Positions 1 to 8,409 of a DNA stretch of 33,079 nt are shown here, one piece after another. The position numbers and the translations under genes are program-made. Origin of the DNA: an uncultured Porphyromonadaceae bacterium (GTDB taxonomy: Bacteria > Bacteroidota > Bacteroidia > Bacteroidales > Muribaculaceae); contig CALKRW010000011.1 of the NCBI GenBank assembly GCA_937989585.1, forward strand, positions 1 to 33,079, read 5' to 3'. The notes under the pieces are model-generated. The model was not told the DNA's origin and did not search any database. It was given only the letters and a program-made list of their open reading frames with translations. How positions within the stretch are numbered: the stretch's first letter is position 1; every line of letters begins with the position of its first letter.

Positions 1-99
1 GCAAAGTTAGAACTTATACAGGCAGGCTTCAATACGCTATCGCGGACGGTTGTACTATTATTCTTAGGCTATCAGGGAGAAATTTTGTAATTTTGCAAT

Positions 100-858
100 A
101 TGGAAATAAGTGAAAACATTGCACTACCACTCAGACAAAAGGTGGCATCGTTTGTATGGCAACATATACTATTGTTGGCTTCGCTCTTCTTGATGACCCT
201 CGGGGTTGCATTGTGCATACGTTCTAATTTCGGAAGCAGCGTTATTTCATCGCTTCCTCTCGCATTCTCATTAGCAGGGAAAGTTGGGGATGCGCCTGGA
301 TTGAGCGTTGGAGGTTATACCATAGTGATGAATTTCATCCTCGTGGCTCTTCAGATACTTATACTTCGGCGCAAATTCAATCTCTTGCAGCTCTTCCAAC
401 TGCTCATCGGCTTCGTTTTCGGTTGGTTGATCGACCTTAATATGTATCTGACAACACCGATTATCTGCGACACACTTCTCTCAAAAGCAGTGATTCAGTT
501 TTTAGGCTGCACGGTCATGGCTTTCGGAATAGCGTTTGAAGTGCGTTGTGGCTCGGTAACTATGCCTGGTGAAGGAATAGTGGTGGCAATAAGTAGAGTC
601 ACCGGCAAACCGTTTCCAAAAGTCAAGATAACTGTCGATACTACTTTGGTAATTTTGGCCATAGCAAGTAGTTTCTTATTCTTCGGAAAATGGGATTGGA
701 GCATTATTGGCCCCGGCACTCTCTTCGCGATGTTCTATATCGGCTATGTAATCAAGATCATTAATCCGTATCTGGGATGGTTTGACAAGGTTCTTCGCTA
801 CGTTCCAGGGTTCCGTCGTTACATTGTCGGACTTGCAAAATTCATATATAAGCGATGA
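100..858 (+). CDS. YczE/YitT-family integral membrane protein
   Basis: A 252-residue polytopic inner-membrane protein with about five to six hydrophobic segments. The first, at about residues 20-40, runs into an IRSNFGSSVISSLP stretch typical of the YczE/YyaS/YitT group (DUF6198-like). Members are thought to be small-molecule or ion transporters, but no substrate is established. The sequence ends in a basic cytoplasmic tail (FIYKR). The stop codon overlaps the start of the next gene in an ATGA arrangement at 855-858, so the two are probably translationally coupled. A TAATTTTG box lies at 88-95, only 4 nt before the ATG, so either the transcript is essentially leaderless or that box is not the promoter. 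The family call rests on overall resemblance; the function is unknown. Confidence 0.75.
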   Translation: MEISENIALPLRQKVASFVWQHILLLASLFLMTLGVALCIRSNFGSSVISSLPLAFSLAGKVGDAPGLSVGGYTIVMNFILVALQILILRRKFNLLQLFQLLIGFVFGWLIDLNMYLTTPIICDTLLSKAVIQFLGCTVMAFGIAFEVRCGSVTMPGEGIVVAISRVTGKPFPKVKITVDTTLVILAIASSFLFFGKWDWSIIGPGTLFAMFYIGYVIKIINPYLGWFDKVLRYVPGFRRYIVGLAKFIYKR

Positions 859-1658
859 AGAAGATTCTATTCCTGCATGGTCTGAACTGGAGTGGCGAAT
901 GCCCGATGGCTTTGACTCTTCGGGAGGAGTTGAAGGATGTTGCTGAGGTTGTGGCTCCAGACCTTCCGGTTAATCCCGCAGATGCCATGAAGATGATTCT
1001 TGACCTCTGCGATTCGCTACAACCGGACTTGATTGCAGGGAGCAGTTATGGCGCATTCCTCGGCCAGCAACTCATCAAGATTGTCGGAGTGCCGACATTG
1101 CTCTGTAGTCCGATGTTCCACATGACTGACTTCTTGAAAACGCGGATTGGGGGCCATGACTTCAAGTCACCACGTACTGACGGCATTAAGAGCTATGAGA
1201 TTACACCGGAACTGATCGAAATCTATAGCCGAATGGAAGAGCATCAGTTCGACTGTTACGATGCGTTTTACCGCGACACAGTCATTGGTTTCTATGGCTC
1301 ACAGGATACTCTCGCAAGAACCCGCGATGAATTCAGGTGCTACTATTCGACGATAATCTATTACGATGGCCCTCATACAATGACTCCCAACAATGTCAGG
1401 GATACATTGGCTCCAGCAACAAGAAAAGCCCTTGAGGAATATACTCGTCGGGCCGAGAGATACTTTCGCCATTTCAAAGGCAATCCTTATCGACTCCTTT
1501 ATCATGCCAAGGACAGTGAGACGCTAGATCGCATGGTCACTTACCAAGCCCTTTATGGTGAACATGGCTATTGGGTACGTCCCGAGCTGATGTTCTTTGA
1601 ACGTGTTGTCCGAGACGGCCAATCTATGCCTCGCTTCGCAGAAGTAGCCAAGATTTAG
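855..1658 (+). CDS. YqiA-like alpha/beta hydrolase fused to a C-terminal DUF1653 domain
   Basis: 267 residues. Residues 1-190 resemble the YqiA/UPF0227 esterase group: FLHGL near the N-terminus, a nucleophile elbow GSSYG around residues 62-66 and a late histidine in DGPHTM. Residues ~200-267 match the small DUF1653 module: a YRHFKGNPYRLL-like start, then the core HAKDSETLDRMVTYQALYGE, WVRP, and a final PRF. That module is normally a free-standing ~70-residue protein or attached to other enzymes. A covalent link between the two is therefore the noteworthy point. The gene overlaps the upstream membrane-protein gene by 4 bp. The catalytic substrate is unknown; esterase activity is inferred from the fold and the serine elbow. 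Confidence 0.8.
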   Translation: MKKILFLHGLNWSGECPMALTLREELKDVAEVVAPDLPVNPADAMKMILDLCDSLQPDLIAGSSYGAFLGQQLIKIVGVPTLLCSPMFHMTDFLKTRIGGHDFKSPRTDGIKSYEITPELIEIYSRMEEHQFDCYDAFYRDTVIGFYGSQDTLARTRDEFRCYYSTIIYYDGPHTMTPNNVRDTLAPATRKALEEYTRRAERYFRHFKGNPYRLLYHAKDSETLDRMVTYQALYGEHGYWVRPELMFFERVVRDGQSMPRFAEVAKI

Positions 1659-1683
1659 TATCAACGAAACCATATCTATAGCG

Positions 1684-1721
1684 AACAGCCCGGCCTCGCG
1701 GTCGAGCTGTTTGTTGTTTAA
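1684..1721. terminator. Probable bidirectional terminator between convergent genes
   Basis: AACAGC (1684-1689) pairs with GCTGTT (1706-1711), with an inner CCG/CGG pairing, and a T-rich tract follows on the + strand. It lies between the hydrolase stop (1658) and the stop of the convergent OmpA-family gene (1783). Confidence 0.55.
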
Positions 1722-1782
1722 TGAAAAAAGTTAGCTTGCTGGCAGTAAGAATAGCTGTTAAGTTGCTGTTATCATTGTTTTA

Positions 1783-3297
1783 TTATTTTAGGAAGAGTTC
1801 AATCTTGCAGTGGCGGTTGGCCTCTTTGGGATTGAGAGCGTCGATGCCGCCGCAGTTGATTTTGGTTATGAGGGAGGGTGCGATGCCTCGTTTTTGAAGT
1901 TCTGTGATGATGTAGTCTGCGCGGTCGTTGCCGAGTCCGGAATTGATTGATGCGGTGCCGGTGGCACTGTCGGCTGCGCCGGTTACACGAATAGAAAGTC
2001 CGTAGGTATTGGCAACTCTCGCTATCTCATCAAGGTTGACAAGCTGGGAACTATCTGTCAGATTGCAGGTACCAAGATGAAAGAAGAACAGTATCGGACT
2101 GCCGACACATTTCTTACCGGAGGCAATCAAGGCGAGATATTCATCGCCGCTCAAACCGTTGCCAGGAACGGTTCTTTCGCCATTTGAAGACTTATCGAGG
2201 TCGGAGGCAAGGTCGTTGTTGTCAACCAGAGTGGAATCTCCAAGGTTGTCCGATGCGAAGATGGCATCGATGAAGTCGGTGGAATCGTCACCGGGTTCCT
2301 TGCCATTGTTGGCAAAGCCTTGACCAAAACCTTTGTAACCTTTGAGGCGTGCGCGGAGGCTGTTGAGACCGGAATAGTCATTGACGGGATAACGCTTGAC
2401 ATCCTCGGAGTTGTCATACTGAGATTTGAAGAGGTCGCCGTATTGTGACAGCAGGCCTTCAATCTCAAAGATCTTCTTCAGTTCGGCAAGTGCGCGGGCA
2501 TCGTTGGAAGCCTGACGAGACAATCGGTTATTGTCGGCATAGATGTCGGCAAGAGCCTCGCGGAGTCGGGCATTGTGGATAAGAACAGGCTTTGCGTCGA
2601 TGACTTTTCGGAAGCCATTCTGACCGAACGTGAAAGAGAGGCCAGCAGACAAAGAGAGTATGTTGTCGCCACCGAAACGGTTGGTTTTGCCGACACCATC
2701 GAAATCGGAGAATGTGGTCTTGCCGCTGAGTTCCATAGTCACTTTCAATCTGGAAGTGATGCCGAATTGCGCCATGACACCATAGCTGAGGGCGAAGGGA
2801 TTGGTCTGGGTCTGGCGGTTGTGGAGCATCCCCACACCGATGTATGGAATGATGCCAAGGCGTGGAGCCTCACCGTTGCCGTATAAAGCAGACGAAAGAT
2901 TCCAGAGGAAGTCTGCCGAGAGACCCCAGTAATCCTGCGATGCTTTGTCGACGTTCTTGATCTGAAAACCTTCATAGGTGATACGGGAGCCTACCGTCGG
3001 AGTGAACCACTTGCCGAGATAGGCACCGAAATGGGGCTTGATTCTTGACTTCAGGTCACCGCATCCGACGGGGTCGCCGATGAAGGCATTGGCGCCGGCA
3101 TTGATGCCGATAAACCAGTTACCCTTCCAGTTCGGAGATTCAACGACCTCCTTGTTATAGGTGGTCTTGGGTTCCTTGAGTAGTTCTTCGACATTCGCTT
3201 TGAAGTAAGAGCGAGTGTCGGTGGTGGCAAAAGCCTCTGTTGCAGAGGCCGATGCCACGAGTGCGATTGAGAGTATGTAGAGTTTTCTTTTCATCAT
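1783..3297 (-). CDS. OmpA-family outer-membrane protein with beta-barrel-like N-terminal region
   Basis: The start at 3297 (or the adjacent ATG at 3294) is preferred over the longest frame to 3363, because it gives a clean signal peptide, MKRKLYILSIALVASAS...AFA. The mature protein has a glycine/aromatic-rich region (about residues 45-235) with alternating strands like a beta-barrel. A charged linker with several acidic repeats follows. The C-terminal OmpA peptidoglycan-binding domain (last ~90 residues) shows the GNDRADYI...L..RGI pattern. The usual NRR near the end is NRHC here. It should anchor the outer membrane to peptidoglycan. It faces the hydrolase gene convergently and lies 130 bp beyond the stop of the relaxase gene on the same strand. 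It may be host chromosome rather than island. Confidence 0.8.
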   Translation of the reverse strand: MMKRKLYILSIALVASASATEAFATTDTRSYFKANVEELLKEPKTTYNKEVVESPNWKGNWFIGINAGANAFIGDPVGCGDLKSRIKPHFGAYLGKWFTPTVGSRITYEGFQIKNVDKASQDYWGLSADFLWNLSSALYGNGEAPRLGIIPYIGVGMLHNRQTQTNPFALSYGVMAQFGITSRLKVTMELSGKTTFSDFDGVGKTNRFGGDNILSLSAGLSFTFGQNGFRKVIDAKPVLIHNARLREALADIYADNNRLSRQASNDARALAELKKIFEIEGLLSQYGDLFKSQYDNSEDVKRYPVNDYSGLNSLRARLKGYKGFGQGFANNGKEPGDDSTDFIDAIFASDNLGDSTLVDNNDLASDLDKSSNGERTVPGNGLSGDEYLALIASGKKCVGSPILFFFHLGTCNLTDSSQLVNLDEIARVANTYGLSIRVTGAADSATGTASINSGLGNDRADYIITELQKRGIAPSLITKINCGGIDALNPKEANRHCKIELFLK

Positions 3298-3427
3298 GTT
3301 GTGGATTTTGAGTGCAAAGGAAATGAGAATGACATTGATAGAGAAATATTCGCTGTGAATCAACCTTTTATTTAATTCTATTTATGCTAATCATTCAATC
3401 GGAACGCATTTTCGGTACTCGGTACGC

Positions 3428-4891
3428 TCATTTCCTCTTGACCTGCTGAGGTGTAGATTTGAGGAGTTTGTGGGCTCTCATTAGGCAGCGATAGGCAAAT
3501 TCTCGTTCATCTTCCTTTGGATCACGTCCCCAAGGCAGGTCGGAGCCTCCTCCACCGCCGCCGCTCGTCTTGGCGAATTGAATTGCCCCATCCAGATAAC
3601 CCGCGAAAAGGTACATTGCGCAGTTGACAATCTCTCCCGGTTTCTCGGCAAATGCCATAAGAAATTCCCCATCGAACTGAGCCTTCTGCTCCGGCGTCAG
3701 AGTCGATATGAGAGACCGCATGTCGACGACATTCCTGCCGAACAAGGCATCCATCAAGCGGAAGCGAATCTGTTCGCGGTTCTTTGCCGTAAACTCTTTA
3801 TACTCCTTTTCCGCATCGGTCTTGCGACTATAGACGGATTGAAGTTCTTCCTGGAGTTTGGCCAGCTGCCGGTCGGCATTCTTGAGCTTCGACTTCTTGT
3901 CGGCAAGTGAGGATGTGGTGGAGCGAAGCTTTGACTCGAGGTCGGAGATTCGGCGACGTAGATCTGCGGCATCGCCGTGGCCGGATTGCAGTTCAGACTC
4001 TAATTGGGAAATCTGAGAAGTGAGGCTGGATTCCTGTTGCTTGAGGTTTCTCACCATCGTTGTGAGACCTTTGCAGCGTTTCTCTGCCTTACGGATATCC
4101 GCATAAAGTTCTTTGAGTGTTTCGTGTTTGTCGTTGATTTCTATTTCCAAATCGTTGCACTCTCGGTGGAGCTGCGCACGATACTCTTCTGTGGAACGAT
4201 GGTGGGCACCGGTCTCCCTCTTGCTTTGCCCTCGGCCGAGCCCCCACTTTTCGTTAACGATAGCGAGTTCGTCATGAAGTCGAAGAGTGCGTTCACGGAA
4301 TTCATTCTTGTCGCTTCCGGCAAACATCTCCTTATACGCAAATTTATTTTGCAGATTTATAGGTAACAAAGTGCAATGAATATGCGGATTGCGCTCATCG
4401 AGGTGTACGTAGAAGCCCATGATATTTTCCTCGCCCCACTTATCGCAGGCGAATCTGTAAATATCCTTTGCCCACTCCTCGATGTCCTGACAACGGGTTA
4501 TCCTGGAATTGTCGGCGCCATGTTCCAGATTGACCACCTGATTGCCAAACGCCAGTTTGTGCATCTGGTCACGGCTTCCACCAAAGATGAAGTTGACCAC
4601 CGTGCGTCGGTTAGCATCCTTACCTTTACGTTCAAGTTCCACATTGGGATCAACAATGCCACGCTCCGCAAGCGTCTTTCTCATACGCTGACGAATGCTG
4701 ACGGAGGAATCAATTGGCTGCACGACACCACCCTTGGCAATCTCAAAATTGAGTTTGGCTCGGGTGATGTCATAGTTCCCTGTCTTAGCGGCACGCTCCC
4801 AATTGCCCTTAGACCATCGACGCTGATGCTCGTTGGACTGGTTCGTGGTGATACCTGCACTGGGACTGAAATCAATTACTTGCTTAGCCAT
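3428..4891 (-). CDS. MobV-family (Pre/Mob) relaxase
   Basis: 487 residues. The N-terminal half carries the MobV signature HLDERNPHIH at residues 163-172, the metal-binding histidine triad of Pre/Mob relaxases, after an N-terminal basic segment with an ITRAKLNFEI motif near residue 42. Residues ~235-385 form a long heptad-rich coiled coil, usual for MobV proteins. A Gly6 run near residue 446 leads into a short C-terminal domain. The enzyme nicks oriT and pilots a single strand through a conjugation channel supplied by another element, so the island is mobilizable and not self-transmissible from what is visible. The hairpin-rich candidate oriT lies just upstream of its start. The family is very clear; the nic site is not. 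Confidence 0.93.
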   Translation of the reverse strand: MAKQVIDFSPSAGITTNQSNEHQRRWSKGNWERAAKTGNYDITRAKLNFEIAKGGVVQPIDSSVSIRQRMRKTLAERGIVDPNVELERKGKDANRRTVVNFIFGGSRDQMHKLAFGNQVVNLEHGADNSRITRCQDIEEWAKDIYRFACDKWGEENIMGFYVHLDERNPHIHCTLLPINLQNKFAYKEMFAGSDKNEFRERTLRLHDELAIVNEKWGLGRGQSKRETGAHHRSTEEYRAQLHRECNDLEIEINDKHETLKELYADIRKAEKRCKGLTTMVRNLKQQESSLTSQISQLESELQSGHGDAADLRRRISDLESKLRSTTSSLADKKSKLKNADRQLAKLQEELQSVYSRKTDAEKEYKEFTAKNREQIRFRLMDALFGRNVVDMRSLISTLTPEQKAQFDGEFLMAFAEKPGEIVNCAMYLFAGYLDGAIQFAKTSGGGGGGSDLPWGRDPKEDEREFAYRCLMRAHKLLKSTPQQVKRK

Positions 4892-5228
4892 ATAAATGGT
4901 TTTTAGCGGTCTAATTCATCTAAAATCGGGGCCGAGGTTCTTTCTCCTACGTCGAAAGCGCTTGCGCGATTAGCTCGTATTGGCCTGCCGGATACGGCAA
5001 CTCCCAATGGATTTTCAATCCTATTGGGGTAGTAGGCTCCCCCGGATGATATTAATCCGGCAACGTCGCGCAAGCGCGTTGGCTAAAACGAAGCCTGTAC
5101 GTTGGCGAAGACTGCGGACAGGATTATACCCGGATGACATCTCAGATAGCTCTCACAGCGACTCTGAGGGTGCTTAAAACCTCGCCGGGGTACCCGATCT
5201 ATAGATGAACCAACCCGAAGGTTTATCG
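4892..5228. other. Candidate oriT: intergenic region dense in inverted repeats
   Basis: This 337-bp gap lies between the MobV gene and the winged-helix gene and holds no convincing ORF. Several dyads are visible. GCGCTTGCGCGA near 4961 is the exact reverse complement of TCGCGCAAGCGC at 5066-5077. TGCCG-gata-CGGCA is at 4986-4999, CCCAAT/ATTGGG at 5003-5008 and 5023-5028, and CCGGAT/ATCCGG at 5042-5047 and 5055-5060. TCGTCAG-ttt-CTGACGA at 5226-5242 overlaps the stop of the next gene. MobV origins typically sit immediately upstream of the relaxase gene and contain such dyads. Assigning this as oriT is inference from position and structure. Confidence 0.5.
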
Positions 5229-6065
5229 TCAGTTTCTGACGAAGTCAACCTTCAAATGGATGAACAGGCTGTAGAGTATGGCTCGACCGGCGTCTTTGGC
5301 GGCGTTGTTTTTGGAATGCTTTGGATCGGCAGTCATCGGACATGCTCCGGGACTGTACTCCTTTAGGATGGAGAGCCAAAGCGTCCAGTTGCCGGATACG
5401 GCTTCCTTCCATAATCTGCCGAGCAGTTCTCGGCTGTGTTTATCAGGTAAAAGAGGAAGCTCTTGCGGACACACTGCCCATCGGCTTACAAGTTGTCGAA
5501 TCAGCGAGTAGAGCAGTGCGTTAATCTGATACGACTGCACAATAATATCGGTGTTGTCAAAATTTTTGACAAACTCTTCGCACTCCTCCCCCATATCTGA
5601 ATCTGTGATGTCGCCACTGAGCCACTCGTCCATCTTGTCGGTCAATGACTGCGGCACCTTGAAGTCAGGGATATTGTCGGGAAATACAGACGTGTATCCG
5701 GTATCAAGCAAAACCATGCTCATGGTGAGAAGTGAGCAGCGGTCGAGATCCTTCTTCGACAGAAGCCGGAAGACTTCGAGTTGGCCGAGGAACTTGCGCA
5801 CGGTTTCGCGGGCCCAGTTCCATTGTTCTGCCAGGTCTGTAATCGAGATTACGAGCTGGCCGGCCTCCAAATCGAAAGTTTGGCCATACATTGGCTTATA
5901 AGAGGTGACAGTCTCCGCAGTCGCTTGCAAAAGACTAAGGTATGCACTGAGGCGTGAGGTGCCGTATTTAGTGGGAACCGCAAGATACTCCAATATCTCC
6001 GGCTTGAACGTCACTGCCCAAGGTCGGGAGTGTTGAACTGGACGATTGAATTTTGGTTTCGTCAT
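5229..6065 (-). CDS. Winged-helix DNA-binding protein, replication-initiator-like N-terminal domain
   Basis: 278 residues. The segment at about residues 65-105 (DLEAGQLVISITDLAEQWNW followed by ARETVRKFLGQLEVFRLL) matches the winged-helix domain at the N-terminus of many phage and plasmid replisome-organiser proteins, in which the GQL...S..LA..W.WS..TVR.FL pattern is diagnostic. The remaining ~170 residues are not recognised. It is transcribed in the same direction as the relaxase, with the candidate oriT between them. It may be an accessory relaxosome protein, a regulator of mob, or a replication initiator for the excised form. The fold is likely; the role is inferred. Confidence 0.6.
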   Translation of the reverse strand: MTKPKFNRPVQHSRPWAVTFKPEILEYLAVPTKYGTSRLSAYLSLLQATAETVTSYKPMYGQTFDLEAGQLVISITDLAEQWNWARETVRKFLGQLEVFRLLSKKDLDRCSLLTMSMVLLDTGYTSVFPDNIPDFKVPQSLTDKMDEWLSGDITDSDMGEECEEFVKNFDNTDIIVQSYQINALLYSLIRQLVSRWAVCPQELPLLPDKHSRELLGRLWKEAVSGNWTLWLSILKEYSPGACPMTADPKHSKNNAAKDAGRAILYSLFIHLKVDFVRN

Positions 6066-6172
6066 AAAGCGATGTGTAGATTTGAATTTTGGTTATGTCA
6101 GAAATTGTACAATATGTTTATCGAATGTAAGGGATAAAAGAGGAATATGGCTCCTCGGATTTGAGAGGATAA

Positions 6173-6206
6173 GGATACCACCTGCCGTTGTCGGTTGGTG
6201 GCATCC
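6173..6206 (-). terminator. Hairpin terminator after the 125-residue gene
   Basis: GGATACCACC (6173-6182) pairs with GGTGGCATCC (6197-6206). The single non-Watson-Crick position is a U-G wobble only in the minus-strand transcript, so the hairpin fits leftward transcription from the gene ending at 6225. No strong U tract follows. Confidence 0.45.
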
Positions 6207-6224
6207 CTAATTGTCAGTTGTGCC

Positions 6225-6602
6225 TCAGCCGATTTCTCCGCGCATAAGTTTTGCCCTTTCGCCTTCGCAGAAGGTCTCATACTCTTCGGGGTCGCTTCCG
6301 CGTTCAATCGCCTCGTCGATGATGTCTCCGAGCTGGTCGAAGTAGACCTCGGGGTGAACAAGACGGATGCCGCTGTCATCGCGGAGATAAACCTCATAAT
6401 AGTCCATCTCGTTGTAGGCTATAAGCACATAGCCCTTGAAGAGTCTGCCGCTCACCTTGAACATGAGCGTTGCCATATCCTTGTAAGCGGTGGCTATAAA
6501 GCCGTGGAGTGCGCCCCATGAACAGATGACGTTAATAGGAGTTGTGGCGAGGAGTTGCTGACGGATGGTGTCGGCAGTCTGGAGGATGTATTCTTTATCC
6601 AT
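6225..6602 (-). CDS. Conserved-type hypothetical protein of Bacteroidales mobile elements
   Basis: 125 residues, soluble, acidic C-terminal half (...IDEAIERGSDPEEYETF). No catalytic motif is recognised. The central part (GYVLIAYNEMDYYEVYLRDD) looks like beta-strands of a small alpha/beta protein. The style and context (single leftward gene behind a hairpin-rich leader, ending at its own terminator-like hairpin) match small accessory genes of Bacteroidales integrative elements. I do not recognise a function. Confidence 0.65.
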   Translation of the reverse strand: MDKEYILQTADTIRQQLLATTPINVICSWGALHGFIATAYKDMATLMFKVSGRLFKGYVLIAYNEMDYYEVYLRDDSGIRLVHPEVYFDQLGDIIDEAIERGSDPEEYETFCEGERAKLMRGEIG

Positions 6603-6612
6603 AGTTGATGAT

Positions 6613-6726
6613 GATTTTTTTGCTTCCCTTACCTTCGAACACCTTTCTCGTTGGCTTCGGGGAAGCGGGTTGTTTTCTGCGTTGAAAGTTGCCGCACCTT
6701 ACGAACCAAAATCTTCCATTGGAAGA
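6613..6726 (-). repeat. Hairpin-rich leader R4 (possible member of the R family)
   Basis: It lies immediately upstream of the leftward gene starting at 6602. CTTCCC (6623-6628) can pair with GGGAAG (6660-6665), and a near-perfect palindrome TCTTCCA-t-TGGAAGA is at 6712-6726. The gene-proximal part (CTTCCCTTACCTT on the + strand) resembles R3 at 16.27 kb (TTTCCCTTACCTTTG). The larger distal stem of R1 and R2 is not obvious, so membership is tentative. Confidence 0.4.
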
Positions 6727-6794
6727 CCGGAGGCCTGTTTTTGTGAATAAACCGGCGCGGCTATTAACATTGCAGAACTACAACCCTCCCGAAG

Positions 6795-7286
6795 TCATCG
6801 TGAATAGTATCCCTGTATAAGTGTCTCCGGATTCGAAGCGAGTTTAGAGAAGGCTTCGGGAAAAGAGAGCTGTCGCATCATCTTATGGGAGGGATAGAAT
6901 ATTGAGCCGATTGTGAATATGTAAAGATTCATCGCAAGCGGCCACAGTCCGGGTTCGATGACACAGGTAAGCATGGCTATAAAAGCAATCCCGATATGAA
7001 GCCTCTCCTGAAGCCAGACCAGGCTCTTTTCCGACATGCGGAATGAGAACATTGACACGCACAGCAATGAGGCTATGCCGAGGGGCCAGCTGATGCCGTA
7101 TGACTGGAGATAGCAGAAATTGAAGCAGAGCATGAGCATCATAAGAGCCAATACGAAGAGTTTACGGGCTGACAGACTGAATGTCATTCGGCGATAAAAC
7201 TTCTGCATTAGCTGGTTGTCCCATCGGTAGCAGTACACAGACAACATCGTCACGATTGCAGGATAAAAAAGGAGGAAGATTTGCAT
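6795..7286 (-). CDS. Small integral membrane protein, unknown function
   Basis: 163 residues with about four to five hydrophobic helices: the N-terminal FLLFYPAIVTMLSVY, then LFVLALMMLMLCF, WPLGIASLLCVSMF, IGIAFIAMLTCVI and LWPLAMNLYIFTIGSIF. The C-terminal ~35 residues are soluble. It is the last gene of a three-gene leftward run, 18 bp after the stop-side neighbour's end. No family is recognised. The short spacing suggests co-transcription with the two upstream genes. Confidence 0.6.
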   Translation of the reverse strand: MQIFLLFYPAIVTMLSVYCYRWDNQLMQKFYRRMTFSLSARKLFVLALMMLMLCFNFCYLQSYGISWPLGIASLLCVSMFSFRMSEKSLVWLQERLHIGIAFIAMLTCVIEPGLWPLAMNLYIFTIGSIFYPSHKMMRQLSFPEAFSKLASNPETLIQGYYSR

Positions 7287-7304
7287 ATTGGCTATGATTG
7301 GTGA

Positions 7305-7658
7305 TTATTCTTCAAGTTCGAGGTTGACGGCACCCCATGTGGCTATTTTGAAGATTTTGTTGACATCTTTGAATGTAAGGGAAAAGGTGTAGAGCCTTGT
7401 GGAGAACGGCTTGTCTGCGGACATAAGATTTGAGATAGCCTTGTCAATCTGTCTGACAGGGACGCTGATTATGGCTCCTTTCAAATATCCGTGCAATCCG
7501 ATTCTAACTTCAAGACGGAAGACCGCTCCGGCGGTTTTTTGAATGCCGGATTCTGAGGCTATCACGGTATTGTCGTAGTTTCCGAAATCAAGAGCCATTA
7601 TCCATGTGCGATTCCAATTGATTACCTCTATCAGATGCCTGGCGAGTGCGTCGGTCAT
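7305..7658 (-). CDS. Hypothetical protein, middle gene of a three-gene cassette
   Basis: 117 residues, soluble, no recognised motif. Alternating hydrophobic residues across most of the length suggest a beta-rich fold (RLEVRIGLHGYLKGAIISVP). It starts 2 nt after the upstream gene's stop, so translation is probably coupled. Its pairing with the equally unknown 151-residue gene and the downstream membrane protein is the only functional hint. Confidence 0.6.
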   Translation of the reverse strand: MTDALARHLIEVINWNRTWIMALDFGNYDNTVIASESGIQKTAGAVFRLEVRIGLHGYLKGAIISVPVRQIDKAISNLMSADKPFSTRLYTFSLTFKDVNKIFKIATWGAVNLELEE

Positions 7659-7660
7659 TG

Positions 7661-8116
7661 TCAGATGAAAAAGCTAAGAAGCTCGTCTTCTCTTAGGCTA
7701 TAGATAAACTGGCCGGATGTCCCGGAAGCTCGGATGAGTTCGTTGCGAAGCTCTGCCATCATCCTCTCCATGGAGTTGTATATCTTCACATCGACAGCCG
7801 TGATGACTCCTCGCGAGTTAGTGGAGCCGCAAATCTGGAACATCACCCCGGTGCCCGGCTGCTGAAATGCACAAAGGCTTTGCCCGAAATCTGTAGCTGT
7901 CGAGCGGGCATGATGATATAGAAGAGTTGTGCCGAAGGAATCGTCAACTGCATCCTTGAAGTCGCCTACTGAAAGGGGCTTTGGAAGATTGAATACCAGC
8001 AGTGCGTAATCGTCGTAAAGTTCGCGACGAGCCTTGTTTTCAAGTCGTGATTTGATGAGCGAGGGCAGTTTCAGGGTGGCCGTCGCAAGAAATCCGGTGA
8101 TTGGTTCTTGGTTCAT
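7661..8116 (-). CDS. Hypothetical protein, first gene of a three-gene cassette
   Basis: 151 residues with no recognised domain. It begins with a short amphipathic region, and alternating strand/helix composition suggests a small alpha/beta protein. It leads the leftward cassette 8116-6795. A TAAATTTG box (minus strand, 8154-8147) lies about 30 bp upstream of its ATG and fits the -7 element of a Bacteroidota promoter. No function is proposed. Confidence 0.6.
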   Translation of the reverse strand: MNQEPITGFLATATLKLPSLIKSRLENKARRELYDDYALLVFNLPKPLSVGDFKDAVDDSFGTTLLYHHARSTATDFGQSLCAFQQPGTGVMFQICGSTNSRGVITAVDVKIYNSMERMMAELRNELIRASGTSGQFIYSLREDELLSFFI

Positions 8117-8146
8117 TTTGTGATAATGGATTTAATTTTTCACCGG

Positions 8147-8154
8147 CAAATTTA
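8147..8154 (-). promoter_or_regulatory. -7 box of leftward promoter for the 8116-6795 cassette
   Basis: CAAATTTA on the + strand reads TAAATTTG on the minus strand, matching TAnnTTTG. No well-placed TTG -33 element was found, so this is only a half-match. Confidence 0.4.
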
Positions 8155-8371
8155 AAGCGGAATAACAACACATAAAAGCCTGTGTTCAAGTGCTTAATCT
8201 TATTTAAGAGAGGGAAAATATTTATATGTTGGGGTAAGCTGCAAAGGCTTTGGTTGATGATGCTCCTGCATCTATAAATTTTTTCCGTCCACGCTAACAT
8301 TTTTTAAGCCTACGAATTATATTTATATAGTTAAAGTCTTGAATATAAGAAGTTAATCAGCCGTTTTGAGC

Positions 8372-8379
8372 TACCTTTG
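8372..8379 (+). promoter_or_regulatory. -7 box upstream of the serine-recombinase homologue
   Basis: TACCTTTG matches TAnnTTTG exactly and would start a transcript near 8386, about 24 nt before the ATG at 8410. A correctly spaced -33 TTG was not found. Confidence 0.5.
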
Positions 8380-8409
8380 TATTCCTGACCTAATAATCGA
8401 TATTATCAC

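Noticed and set aside
88..95. TAATTTTG box as promoter of the first gene
   Set aside because: It matches the -7 consensus, but a start site would fall at or after the ATG at 100 and no -33 TTG is correctly placed.
4376..4906. 176-residue ORF antisense to the MobV relaxase
   Set aside because: It overlaps a confidently assigned relaxase on the opposite strand, including its catalytic histidine motif, and resembles no family.
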